A DNA stretch of 64,000 nucleotides from Candidatus Thalassarchaeaceae archaeon (lineage in GTDB: Archaea > Thermoplasmatota > Poseidoniia > Poseidoniales > Thalassarchaeaceae). Below the pieces are notes generated by a model, which saw only the letters and a list, made by a program, of their open reading frames with translations, had not been told where the DNA came from and ran no database searches. The translations under genes and the position numbers were made by a program. Position 1 is the stretch's first letter. Each line of letters starts with the position of its first letter. Shown here piece after piece: positions 37,036 through 45,420 of the stretch. The stretch is taken from the NCBI GenBank assembly GCA_943841885.1, contig CALSZZ010000003.1, positions 62,001 through 126,000 on the forward strand, given 5' to 3'.

Positions 37036-37083
37036 TTCTTATACCAAAGGTGGGTCGCCGAGACATCATTTAGAGGTATATAG
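37036..37083 (+). promoter_or_regulatory. Leader of the uS12-uS7 operon with GTCGCCG element
   Basis: TTTCTTATACC at 37036-37046 could be a TATA-like element. GGTCGCCG follows at 37053-37060, then the Shine-Dalgarno-like GAGGT at 37073-37077, six bases before the TTG start. The same GGTCGCCG ... GAGGT order occurs before EF2. The transcription start has not been determined. Confidence 0.4.
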
Positions 37084-37524
37084 TTGGGTCGTGGGTTATT
37101 TTCTGGTTCGAAAATGAAGAGTGACCGTAAAAAGTATAGATGGAAAGAGCGTCAATTTAGAAATCGACAATTTAAAAGACGTTCTGGAGGAACTCTAAAA
37201 CATGATCCGCTTAAAGGTAGTACTCAAGCCAAAGGAATTGTAATAGAAAAGGTAGGTTTTGAAGCAAAACAACCCAATTCAGCCATAAGGAAAGCCGTTA
37301 AAATAAGTCTAATTAGGACTGGAAATAAATTAACCGCATTTGCACCCGGAGATGGAGCAATTTCATTCATTGATGAACATGATGAAGTACTCGTAGAAGG
37401 AATTGGAGGGAGTAAAGGAAGATCGTACGGAGATTTACCTGGTGTTAGATACAAAGTAATCAAAGTAAATGGAGTCTCTCTCGATGAAATGGTCCGAGGC
37501 CGCAAAGAAAAACCAATAAGGTAG
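37084..37524 (+). CDS. rps12: Ribosomal protein uS12
   Basis: A 146-residue decoding-centre protein of the archaeal/eukaryotic type. It has [11 protein letters not shown] at the N-terminus, then [15 protein letters not shown] and [22 protein letters not shown]. The TTG start at 37084 is supported because archaeal uS12 proteins begin with this G-L-F-type segment; an internal ATG would remove it. A GAGGT Shine-Dalgarno site lies just upstream. uS7 and EF2 follow, a partial archaeal str operon. nusA and eL30, which often precede it, are absent; ubiD is divergent instead. Confidence 0.97.
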   Translation: MGRGLFSGSKMKSDRKKYRWKERQFRNRQFKRRSGGTLKHDPLKGSTQAKGIVIEKVGFEAKQPNSAIRKAVKISLIRTGNKLTAFAPGDGAISFIDEHDEVLVEGIGGSKGRSYGDLPGVRYKVIKVNGVSLDEMVRGRKEKPIR

Positions 37525-37533
37525 GTATCATTT

Positions 37534-38148
37534 ATGTCTGAAATAGAAGAAGAAGAAGAGGAAATCCAAAATCCTATTGCGGGAATTGGAACAATGGTTT
37601 TTGGAAAGTGGGATGCCACAGATGTTGTTTGTGAAGATCCTGGTTTAGCACCTTATATTAATTTACAAACTATAGGAACTCCTCATTCAGGAGGGAGACA
37701 TGCAAATGAATACTTTGGAAAGGCTAATCTCTCAATAATTGAAAGATTTATCAACAATTTAATGCGATCTGGTAAATTCTCAGGTAAGAAACAACATTGT
37801 GCTAAAGCCTTTGAGAGTGCCCTTGACAAAATTAATGAAAGAACTGGGACAAACCCATTGCAGAACTTTATTGATGCTATCAAGGAAGCTGCACCTTGTG
37901 AAGAAATTACAAGAATAAAAATGGGAGCGGTAAGTCAACCAAAGGCAGTAGATTCATCTCCAATGCGTCGTATTGATATAGCCCTAAGAAATCTCTCCGT
38001 GGGTTGTGCTTCCGCAACAGCGAAAAGTAAAAAATCTTTAACAGAAGGAATTATATCCGAGATTACTAAAGCCGCTCAAGGTGATGTTAGTTCATACTCG
38101 GTAGGTAAAAGAGACGAAGTAGAACGAATAGCATCTTCTGCAAGATAA
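37534..38148 (+). CDS. rps7: Ribosomal protein uS7
   Basis: A 204-residue small-subunit protein that nucleates assembly of the 16S rRNA 3' major domain. It has the archaeal N-terminal extension (acidic EEEEEE-type stretch) and the conserved helices NNLMRSGKFSGKKQHCAKAF and MRRIDIALRNLSVGCA. It lies 9 bases after uS12 in the same operon. EF2 follows after about 100 bases with its own probable promoter. Confidence 0.97.
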   Translation: MSEIEEEEEEIQNPIAGIGTMVFGKWDATDVVCEDPGLAPYINLQTIGTPHSGGRHANEYFGKANLSIIERFINNLMRSGKFSGKKQHCAKAFESALDKINERTGTNPLQNFIDAIKEAAPCEEITRIKMGAVSQPKAVDSSPMRRIDIALRNLSVGCASATAKSKKSLTEGIISEITKAAQGDVSSYSVGKRDEVERIASSAR

Positions 38149-38202
38149 TTTCGCCAGCCTCTTCTATGTACTCTTCTTTGCTGCATTTATTGTTATGCAC
38201 AA

Positions 38203-38251
38203 TCGTCTTTATCAACCATAGTCAGGTCGCCGTTTCAATTGAGGTCATTAT
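38203..38251 (+). promoter_or_regulatory. Probable EF2 promoter and leader with GTCGCCG element
   Basis: TCTTTATCAACC (from 38206) is TATA-like. GGTCGCCG lies at 38225-38232, and GAGGT at 38241-38245, six bases before the ATG at 38252. The arrangement mirrors the uS12 leader, which suggests shared control of translation genes. Confidence 0.4.
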
Positions 38252-40462
38252 ATGGGTCGTAAAGAAGATAATATTGAACGTGCAGTAGAAGTTATGCATA
38301 CAAGAGAGAACATCCGAAACTTAGCAATAGCCGCCCACATAGACCATGGAAAGACTACGTTATCTGATAATCTTATAGCAGGTGCAGGAATGATGTCCGA
38401 AGAATTAGCAGGAAAATCAAGAGTTCTTGACTTCGATGATCAAGAAAGTGCTCGCGGAATAACTATCAACGCTGCTAGTGCTTCTATGGTACACGATGTA
38501 GATGGTTCAGATTATCTGATTAATCTAATAGACACACCTGGTCATGTTGATTTTGGAGGTGACGTTACCCGTGCTATGAGGGCAGTAGATGGATGTATCA
38601 TATTAGCATGCGCCGTTGAAGGTACTATGCCTCAAACCGAAACCGTCGTAAGACAAGCACTAAAAGAAAAAGTAAGACCAGTTTTATTCATAAATAAAGT
38701 CGATCGATTAATCAACGAATTACAAATAGATGCCCCAGAAATGATGGAGAGATTTCAAAAAATAATTATTAAAGTAAACAAGTTAATTGATACCTTTGCT
38801 CCACCAGAATTACGAAAAAAATGGCAAGTTGATGTATCAAAGGGGACTGTTGCTTTCGGGTCAGCATATTATAATTGGGGAATGTCTATTCCTTACATGG
38901 GAAAAAGCGGAATTAACTTCACTCAAATTTTTGAATATTGTAAAAATGATAAACAAAAAGAACTTGCTAAATTAGCCCCAGTGCATAAAGTACTGCTTGA
39001 TATGGCCGTAGATAAATTACCATCCCCATTAGTGGCTCAGGAATATAGAATACCAAATATTTGGCAAGGAGATCTTGAATCAGACTTTGCTAAGTCAATG
39101 ATAAAATGTGACTCGTCAGGGCCACTTTCCTTAATGATAGTAAAAATTTGGATGGATCCTCATGCTGGTGAGGTAGCCGTAGGTAGAGTCTATTCTGGCT
39201 CAATTAAGCATGGAGAATCTGTTTGGGCACTTGGCGCTGCTAAAGCCGAAAGAGTTCAACAAGTAAGCATGATGGTAGGAGGAGATAGAATAGCAGTATC
39301 TGAAGTATCAGCAGGAAACATTGCAGCATTAACTGGAATCAAAAGTGCAGCCGCTGGTGTTACTATAACGCGCAATAAGGATGATACTGGTTTCGAACCA
39401 ATACGTCATTATTCTGAGCCTGTAGTAACAGTAGCCGTAGAACCAAAATCTATGAAAGATTTACCTAAATTTATTGATGCATTAAGAAGTCTAGCGAAGG
39501 CAGATGCATCGCTACAAGTTTCTACAAATGCAGAAACCGGAGAGGCGCTGTTAGCTGGTATGGGCGAACTTCATTTAGAGATAACAACATACAGAATAGA
39601 AGAGGAACAAGGTATTAAAGTTAAAGTAAGTGAGCCTATTGTAGTATATAGGGAATCTATAGAAGGAGATAATAAATCTCGTCCTTTTGAAGGTAAGTCT
39701 CCTAATAGACATAATAGATTTTATATCGAAGTTGAACCACTTCCAGAAAATGTTATCCAAGGTTTAAGAGATGGTGATTTTGGTAAAGAAGGTGCAATTA
39801 GAACTAAAGATGCCAAAGAAGTTGGGAATAAATTTTCCGAGTTTGGCATGGATAAAGATTTAATGAGGAAGATATATGCTATCCATGGAACCAATGTGTT
39901 AGTGAATGATACAAAAGGAATACAAAATCTTCATGAGACTAGAGAACTTATCATTGAAGGTTTTATGGATTGTTGTAAAAAAGGTCCTGTAGCAGAAGAA
40001 CCATTAATGGGAGTGATGGTTAGATTAGTAGATGCAAAATTACACGAAGATGCGATTCACAGAGGACCGGCACAGACTATACCTGCAGTTAGAAATTCTA
40101 TGAAAGGCGCTCTAATAAGGGCTAGATCAGTAATATTTGAGCCAATGCAAAATATTCGAATAGATGCTCCAAATGATGTGATAGGTGGAGTAACTAGCGA
40201 ACTAAACAAACGAAGAGGAATAATCGAAGACATGCCAGTTGAAGGAGGAACTGCTAGTGTAATTGGAAAAATGCCGGTTGCTGAATCTTTTGGATTTTCT
40301 AATAGTGTACGAGCTGCAAGTCAAGGACGAGCAGTATGGAACACGGAAAATGCCGGCTATGTGCACCTTCCTAGGGAGTTATTCAATAAAGTAGTTGGAG
40401 AAATTAGAGAACGAAAGGGTCTGAAGACGGAATTACCTAGTGAAGCACAGTATATGGATTGA
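38252..40462 (+). CDS. fusA: Elongation factor EF-2
   Basis: A 736-residue translocation GTPase. The G1 motif AHIDHGKTT lies at residues 28-36, the switch region carries ARGITINAA, then DTPGHVDF and NKVDR. Domain IV carries DAIHRGPAQ, in which His603 (bases 40058-40060) is the expected diphthamide residue. Dph6, the last enzyme of that modification, is encoded at 28092-28835. The gene follows uS7 by 103 bases. Its stop lies five bases from that of the convergent IDI-GGPPS gene, and a palindrome GATTAATT-C-AATTAATC spans both ends (40461-40477). Confidence 0.98.
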   Translation: MGRKEDNIERAVEVMHTRENIRNLAIAAHIDHGKTTLSDNLIAGAGMMSEELAGKSRVLDFDDQESARGITINAASASMVHDVDGSDYLINLIDTPGHVDFGGDVTRAMRAVDGCIILACAVEGTMPQTETVVRQALKEKVRPVLFINKVDRLINELQIDAPEMMERFQKIIIKVNKLIDTFAPPELRKKWQVDVSKGTVAFGSAYYNWGMSIPYMGKSGINFTQIFEYCKNDKQKELAKLAPVHKVLLDMAVDKLPSPLVAQEYRIPNIWQGDLESDFAKSMIKCDSSGPLSLMIVKIWMDPHAGEVAVGRVYSGSIKHGESVWALGAAKAERVQQVSMMVGGDRIAVSEVSAGNIAALTGIKSAAAGVTITRNKDDTGFEPIRHYSEPVVTVAVEPKSMKDLPKFIDALRSLAKADASLQVSTNAETGEALLAGMGELHLEITTYRIEEEQGIKVKVSEPIVVYRESIEGDNKSRPFEGKSPNRHNRFYIEVEPLPENVIQGLRDGDFGKEGAIRTKDAKEVGNKFSEFGMDKDLMRKIYAIHGTNVLVNDTKGIQNLHETRELIIEGFMDCCKKGPVAEEPLMGVMVRLVDAKLHEDAIHRGPAQTIPAVRNSMKGALIRARSVIFEPMQNIRIDAPNDVIGGVTSELNKRRGIIEDMPVEGGTASVIGKMPVAESFGFSNSVRAASQGRAVWNTENAGYVHLPRELFNKVVGEIRERKGLKTELPSEAQYMD

Positions 40463-40467
40463 TTAAT

Positions 40468-42150
40468 TCAATTAATCCTTATCAGTTGGAAATCTGTTAA
40501 TTCTCTTAAAACATCTACCTGAGGATTGTTTTCTAAATTATTTAGACATTGATGTGCAATGGAATGGTGGTACATTGCTTTTTTTCTTGCATATTCTATT
40601 GAACCCGACTCTTCAAGATCTTTAATTGCTGCTTGTAATTCATAATCTTCACATGGTCCGTTTCCAAATATTCTTTGAAAATTAATGAGATTCATTTTGC
40701 TATCCATGGCATGAATTGCAATAAGTGTTCTTTTTCCTTGAATTATGTCGGAACCTGCAGGTTTTCCTAATGTTTTTGTATCTCCTGTTATATCTATAAA
40801 ATCATCCATTAATTGAAAACATAATCCTAAATTTAAACCCCATTTTGCCATATTGGAAACTATCTCTGGAGAGGCCCCCGATAGTATAGCTCCCGTTCTT
40901 GCACATGTCTCAAACATAGCACTTGTTTTTCCTGCGATCATAGCAATATATTCTTGTTCTGAGACTACATCTCTATTTTCAAATTCAATATCTTCTTGTT
41001 GTCCTTCAGCAACTCTTCTAACCATCTCACCAATTGCTCTTACTAAATATCTTAGATTATCTCCAGATATTTCAGATGATTCTGCAAGTATCTCGAATCC
41101 CACAGCTAGCATCGCATCTCCTGCATTTATTGCGGTAGCATCATCATAAGCTACATGCACGGCATCCAATCCTCTCCTTATAGGATCTTGATCTATAATA
41201 TCGTCATGAACAAGAGTAAAATTATGTATAATTTCTATACATGCTCCCAAAGTATAATGACCATCATTTGCGTTTCCGATTGCTTCTCCGACTAATCTTG
41301 GAAGAATCGCCCTTAATCTCTTTCCTCCTCCTGAAAACAAGTGAGTCATAGCACCATGTAATCTTTTTTGTTCCATTTTACTAAGGCTGAACATTATTTC
41401 TTCTTCTACCTTACTTTTATGTTCTTCTAAAGCATCCATCAAGCCACTCCCTGGTTTTTCTTTATCGAGGTATAACTGACCACAATCTAATATTCCACCT
41501 TTTTTGGAATTAATTATTTTTTCAGAATTAGGATAATTTTCTTCTAAGAAATATTTCCATATCATCATGAACCATGGTGCTACATATTCGCCTGTCCAAT
41601 TACCATCTTTTTTCATCATTTTTAGTAGTTCTTGATTATCCAACCATCTAATTTCCTCAATCTCATTTTTATTAATATTTAAATTGACATCAGATTTAAC
41701 AAATAATACATGATCTACTTCCCTTTCAATCCAATTACTATCCCACCTACATTGATATTCGAAGCTACCTAATGAATTAAAAACCCAATTTTCGGTTTCA
41801 GAAAAAGATATTCCTAATTCTTGATCTAATTTTCTCCTTGCAGCATTAATTATACCTTCTAAACCATTTTTCTCATCATCTATATTTAATGGATGACTGC
41901 AACATGCATTTGCCCATACGCCGGGAAAAGTAATTTTCTCTTTAGACCGCTGTTGTACCAACATCTCTCCATTATTATTCATGATAATTACACTAAATGC
42001 GCGGTGTCTATCTCCATCACCAAAATGACATTTTAATTTACTTTTTGTACCTATTACATTGTCTTCTTTGTCAACTAGTAAACACATTTCTTCCATCATT
42101 TCTGATTGTTGAGGGTCGTGTTTACCTAGTTGCTTACTGGCATCTGACAT
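40468..42150 (-). CDS. Fusion of type I isopentenyl-diphosphate isomerase and geranylgeranyl-diphosphate synthase
   Basis: A 560-residue two-domain enzyme. Residues about 20-205 are a type I (Nudix-fold) IPP isomerase with HRAFSVII, TFPGVWANACCSHPL carrying the catalytic Cys, and ENWVFN. After a linker of about 35 residues, the rest is a trans-prenyltransferase with GGGKRLR, the first Asp-rich motif DDIID (316-320), and the second DDFID. A Phe five residues before the first motif fits C20 chain length as in archaeal GGPP synthases. The fusion would turn IPP into DMAPP and extend it on one polypeptide. IPK lies 47 bases upstream. The N-terminal TTG at 42159 is an alternative start. Confidence 0.93.
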   Translation of the reverse strand: MSDASKQLGKHDPQQSEMMEEMCLLVDKEDNVIGTKSKLKCHFGDGDRHRAFSVIIMNNNGEMLVQQRSKEKITFPGVWANACCSHPLNIDDEKNGLEGIINAARRKLDQELGISFSETENWVFNSLGSFEYQCRWDSNWIEREVDHVLFVKSDVNLNINKNEIEEIRWLDNQELLKMMKKDGNWTGEYVAPWFMMIWKYFLEENYPNSEKIINSKKGGILDCGQLYLDKEKPGSGLMDALEEHKSKVEEEIMFSLSKMEQKRLHGAMTHLFSGGGKRLRAILPRLVGEAIGNANDGHYTLGACIEIIHNFTLVHDDIIDQDPIRRGLDAVHVAYDDATAINAGDAMLAVGFEILAESSEISGDNLRYLVRAIGEMVRRVAEGQQEDIEFENRDVVSEQEYIAMIAGKTSAMFETCARTGAILSGASPEIVSNMAKWGLNLGLCFQLMDDFIDITGDTKTLGKPAGSDIIQGKRTLIAIHAMDSKMNLINFQRIFGNGPCEDYELQAAIKDLEESGSIEYARKKAMYHHSIAHQCLNNLENNPQVDVLRELTDFQLIRIN

Positions 42151-42197
42151 ATTTCTCAAATACCGCAGTGACTACTCACCTATAATTAAATTCGTTA

Positions 42198-43016
42198 TCA
42201 TGGGATAATTTTAGTTCCTAATGTTGTACCTGTACGTATTAGTTGAATAATTCTATCACATCTCTTTCCATTCAAGAACCATACATTATCAATTTTCTTT
42301 GATATTTCAAATGCTCTTAATAATTTCAAATCTATGCCTCCGGTAACATCTATGTCTGAACTATGAAATGTTGTTATAATATCATTTTTAGTATATTCTT
42401 CTATTAACTTAGCATTAGTATTATTTGGCGGATTAGTTAATACTCCATCTACATCCCCAAGTAAAAATATTGTATATTTTACATTTGGTATTTCCATAGA
42501 AATTCGATACATCAAATCATCTCCTGAGAGTATTCCAAATTCATATTCATCATCCCTATCCACCACATCACCAAAACAAATTGGAATTTTATCATTATTA
42601 TTTGTTTCAAACATATCCAAATTCCCTGTAAAATCCTTACCTGTACCCTTTGCCCACTTGGAAGGAGGGTATCCAATTGCATCTAATCCTAATTCTTTAA
42701 GAGAGTTGATAACTTCGTGATTTAGTTCCATCATGTTACTTCTTATTTCTTTTACAGCATTAATTTGTTGCTCATGGAATTCATGGTTAATTCCATTAGC
42801 TATATTCATTCTCTTCGATAAAATATGTCCATAAGAACCAGCTCCATGTATAATAATCAAAGTATAACCTTCATCATCTAATTGTTTTAATGTATTGCAT
42901 ACATTATTAATAGATTCTTTATCTATAGTTTTGTATAAATTTTTGTTAGTTATTAAACCTCCGCCTAGCTTTATCACTATTCTACCTTTACTATTCACAT
43001 ATTGTCCAAGAGGCAT
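42198..43016 (-). CDS. ipk: Isopentenyl phosphate kinase
   Basis: A 272-residue amino-acid-kinase-fold enzyme that phosphorylates isopentenyl phosphate to IPP in the archaeal mevalonate route. It has KLGGGLITNK at the N-terminus, IIHGAGSYGH with the family His, and a C-terminal VTGGIDLKLLRAFEI segment. The next gene is the IDI-GGPPS fusion, which uses the product, so the two-gene operon covers consecutive steps from isopentenyl phosphate to GGPP. It is divergent from the zinc-ribbon gene at 43086. Confidence 0.94.
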   Translation of the reverse strand: MPLGQYVNSKGRIVIKLGGGLITNKNLYKTIDKESINNVCNTLKQLDDEGYTLIIIHGAGSYGHILSKRMNIANGINHEFHEQQINAVKEIRSNMMELNHEVINSLKELGLDAIGYPPSKWAKGTGKDFTGNLDMFETNNNDKIPICFGDVVDRDDEYEFGILSGDDLMYRISMEIPNVKYTIFLLGDVDGVLTNPPNNTNAKLIEEYTKNDIITTFHSSDIDVTGGIDLKLLRAFEISKKIDNVWFLNGKRCDRIIQLIRTGTTLGTKIIP

Positions 43017-43085
43017 AAGTATTCAATACTTACAGTGAAAATTATTATTGGACAAGTTAATGTCTAATGATTGCTTGGAAGTAAT

Positions 43086-43409
43086 ATGAGTGAATCTAGC
43101 GACATCGTAAAATTCCAAAGATGGCTCCAATCTCAATTATCAGAAGCAGAAAATATAGAAGATCCTAAAGAGAAACAAAGAAGAATATTAAGATTAGATT
43201 CAGCGTTATCCGAGACAATATTTTTTCGAGAATTATTAGAAACTATTGACAATGTTATAGAATCCCCATTTGTTCATCGGGAAAAACCTGTTAGAAACAC
43301 AAATAAACAGGAAGTTAAGATAAAACAAAATGACTCCGCAATCTGCTCAAAATGTAGTGGCGAAATTGATGCTGAATTGAAATTCTGTTTACTTTGCGGA
43401 GAGTATTAA
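43086..43409 (+). CDS. Small protein with a C-terminal zinc ribbon, unknown function
   Basis: A 107-residue protein. The N-terminal part is helical and charged, with no membrane segment. The last 25 residues hold CSKC...CLLCGEY, a two-CxxC zinc ribbon of the kind often found in archaeal adapter and nucleic-acid proteins. ATG 43086 (MSESSDIVKF) is preferred over TTG 43071. It abuts the convergent kptA gene. No specific family was recognised. Confidence 0.65.
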   Translation: MSESSDIVKFQRWLQSQLSEAENIEDPKEKQRRILRLDSALSETIFFRELLETIDNVIESPFVHREKPVRNTNKQEVKIKQNDSAICSKCSGEIDAELKFCLLCGEY

Positions 43410-44102
43410 TCACTCTTCCTCATCTATCCATTTTGCTCTTGCTAATACATATTGAGGGTGATCAGTGTCTATTTTAGAAAGATATTTTCCTTCAACCTTT
43501 TCAGTCAAGTATACTGTAACTCCAGCATGCCATATGATTTCTCCTGATGCAACCATTCTAGCAGTATCTACTTCTAGAATCGTTGGTAATGAAAAATGTA
43601 CTTTCCCAGCCTCTGCCGCAGATCTTATCGATGCAGATAGGTGAACATGTGCTCTACTACCAGGAGTAAGGCCGATTTCTAATAGATTATCTGATTGTTC
43701 AGGGTCACAGGGGAAATATAATGCATCTGGGATATTATCTGTAGGAAGGTCTAACTCTATTTCCAATGTATGCCCATACGTAGCTCGAATCATTATTCCT
43801 CTTACCTCATATCTTCCCTTTGGGTCTGTCTCAGATATTGCATTAAAATGATGTGGCCTAAGCCAATGGTATCTTTTTTCATCTCCTTTCTTAAATTGTC
43901 TTATTATGTCTTTAATGTCTACCCATCCATTGATATCCATCTCTAAATCAAATTTCTCTGGAGCATGTCGTAGTATCAATGCCAATCTTCTAGCCATACT
44001 ATTCCTTTCTCCCGTTCTCATTATAAATTTCCCTTCTGCATTGCATGCTGGACATAAATGATCATCTGCATAATATCCATGATTCTGACATTCTCTAATC
44101 AT
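43410..44102 (-). CDS. kptA: RNA 2'-phosphotransferase KptA (Tpt1 family)
   Basis: A 230-residue enzyme that in yeast removes the 2'-phosphate from spliced tRNA with NAD. It has an N-terminal zinc-finger segment (CQNHGYYADDHLCPACNAEGKF) typical of archaeal members, then MARRLALILRHAPEKF, RPHHFNAISETDPKGRYEV, and HVHLSASI, all Tpt1 motifs. ATG 44102 (MIRECQNHGYY) gives the standard archaeal N-terminus; the frame extends to 44186. In archaea the natural substrate is unclear, as tRNA splicing does not leave a 2'-phosphate. It is divergent from the thiolase gene. Confidence 0.92.
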   Translation of the reverse strand: MIRECQNHGYYADDHLCPACNAEGKFIMRTGERNSMARRLALILRHAPEKFDLEMDINGWVDIKDIIRQFKKGDEKRYHWLRPHHFNAISETDPKGRYEVRGIMIRATYGHTLEIELDLPTDNIPDALYFPCDPEQSDNLLEIGLTPGSRAHVHLSASIRSAAEAGKVHFSLPTILEVDTARMVASGEIIWHAGVTVYLTEKVEGKYLSKIDTDHPQYVLARAKWIDEEE

Positions 44103-44207
44103 ATTACTAAAGGCCAAATGACTTTCTTTCAAGAACCTTCGGTAAATTCCCTTCTTTGTAGGGTTGAACTGACAATTATTATTCATCCCCTACTGCTCGG
44201 CTTAACT

Positions 44208-45341
44208 ATGAAAGCAGTAATAGTAGACTGGCTGCGGTCTCCATTTCACAGAGCTCATAAGGGAAAATTAACCAATTTTAGGCCGGATGAAATGGCAGGC
44301 CAAATTGCAAAAGAAATTATAGAAAGAAACAATATTTCACCAGATTTAATAGATGATATTCTTATTGGTTGTGCATACCCAGAAGGAGAACAAGGATACA
44401 ATATTGGACGGATTATTACTTATCTTGGTGGCATGCCAAACAAAGTTCCAGGTGTCACCTTAAACAGATTGTGTGGTTCTTCCATGCAAGCTGTTCTATC
44501 AGCCTCTGCTAATATTGAGGTTGGTTGGGGCGAATGTTTCCTCTGCGGAGGCGTTGAATCAATGAGTAGGGTCAAAAGAAGAGGCTTCAATTGGAGCCCT
44601 AGTCCAATATTGCAACAAGATTTCCCTGATGCATATATAGGAATGGTTGAAACTGCTGAAAATGTAGCTAAGAGATGGAATATTTCTCGAAGGGAACAAG
44701 AACAATTTGCATTACTGTCACATAAAAAAGCGACTACAGCAACTGAATCCGGCTATTTTGAAAAAACCATTCTACCTATATCGTGTTCAGGTATAGAAGT
44801 AATGGATGATGGGTGTATTAGAGCAAAATCTAGTTTGGAATCAATGTCAAAATTATCTCCTGTATTAGGTGAAAATACTTCTATAACTGCTGCCACGGCA
44901 TCTCCACTAACCGATGGGGCATCATTCATGATTATATGTAGTGAAAATTTTGCAAATGAATATGACTTAAAACCTATGGCCAGAATAATATCTGGTGCTG
45001 TAATAGGTTGTAATCCTGATGAGATGGGAATTGGCCCTATACAAGCCTCTAGATTAGCTCTAAAAAGGTCGAAATGGAACATAGATGACGTAGATATCTT
45101 TGAACTCAATGAAGCATTTTCATCACAAAGCATTGCAGTAATTAAAGAATTAGGAATCGATATCAATAAAGTAAACATCGATGGAGGTTCATTAGCCATT
45201 GGTCATCCATTGGGGGCTTCTGGTGTTAGAATAATTGGAAGAGCAGCAACTATCTTACAAAGAACAAATAGTAAACGTGCATTAGTTTCCATGTGTATAG
45301 GGGGAGGAATGGGTATTGCAATAACATTAGAAAATACTTAG
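44208..45341 (+). CDS. Thiolase (acetyl-CoA acetyltransferase family)
   Basis: A 377-residue thiolase. The nucleophile Cys89 lies in LNRLCGSSMQAV, the second triad part in GGSLAIGHPLGASG, and the third in MCIGGGMGIA. The family cleaves or condenses acyl-CoA units. The sequence resembles bacterial FadA/AtoB types rather than the thiolase coupled to HMG-CoA synthase in archaea, so fatty acid breakdown is as likely as mevalonate synthesis. ATG 44208 is preferred; the upstream frame overlaps kptA. No other beta-oxidation gene is in the window. Confidence 0.92.
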   Translation: MKAVIVDWLRSPFHRAHKGKLTNFRPDEMAGQIAKEIIERNNISPDLIDDILIGCAYPEGEQGYNIGRIITYLGGMPNKVPGVTLNRLCGSSMQAVLSASANIEVGWGECFLCGGVESMSRVKRRGFNWSPSPILQQDFPDAYIGMVETAENVAKRWNISRREQEQFALLSHKKATTATESGYFEKTILPISCSGIEVMDDGCIRAKSSLESMSKLSPVLGENTSITAATASPLTDGASFMIICSENFANEYDLKPMARIISGAVIGCNPDEMGIGPIQASRLALKRSKWNIDDVDIFELNEAFSSQSIAVIKELGIDINKVNIDGGSLAIGHPLGASGVRIIGRAATILQRTNSKRALVSMCIGGGMGIAITLENT

Positions 45342-45420
45342 ATGTGTATTCTAATTTATTGATAATTATATATTTTTAATCTATCGACGCACTCATGAAG
45401 TAAGTACTATTCCGAATAGT

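Noticed and set aside
40461-40477. Palindrome GATTAATT-C-AATTAATC between EF2 and the IDI-GGPPS gene as a bidirectional terminator
   Set aside because: It is AT-only in its stem apart from the ends and has a one-base centre, so a hairpin would be weak; chance is as likely.
44058-44207. N-terminal extension of the thiolase
   Set aside because: It overlaps the start of kptA on the other strand and precedes the normal thiolase N-terminus at 44208.
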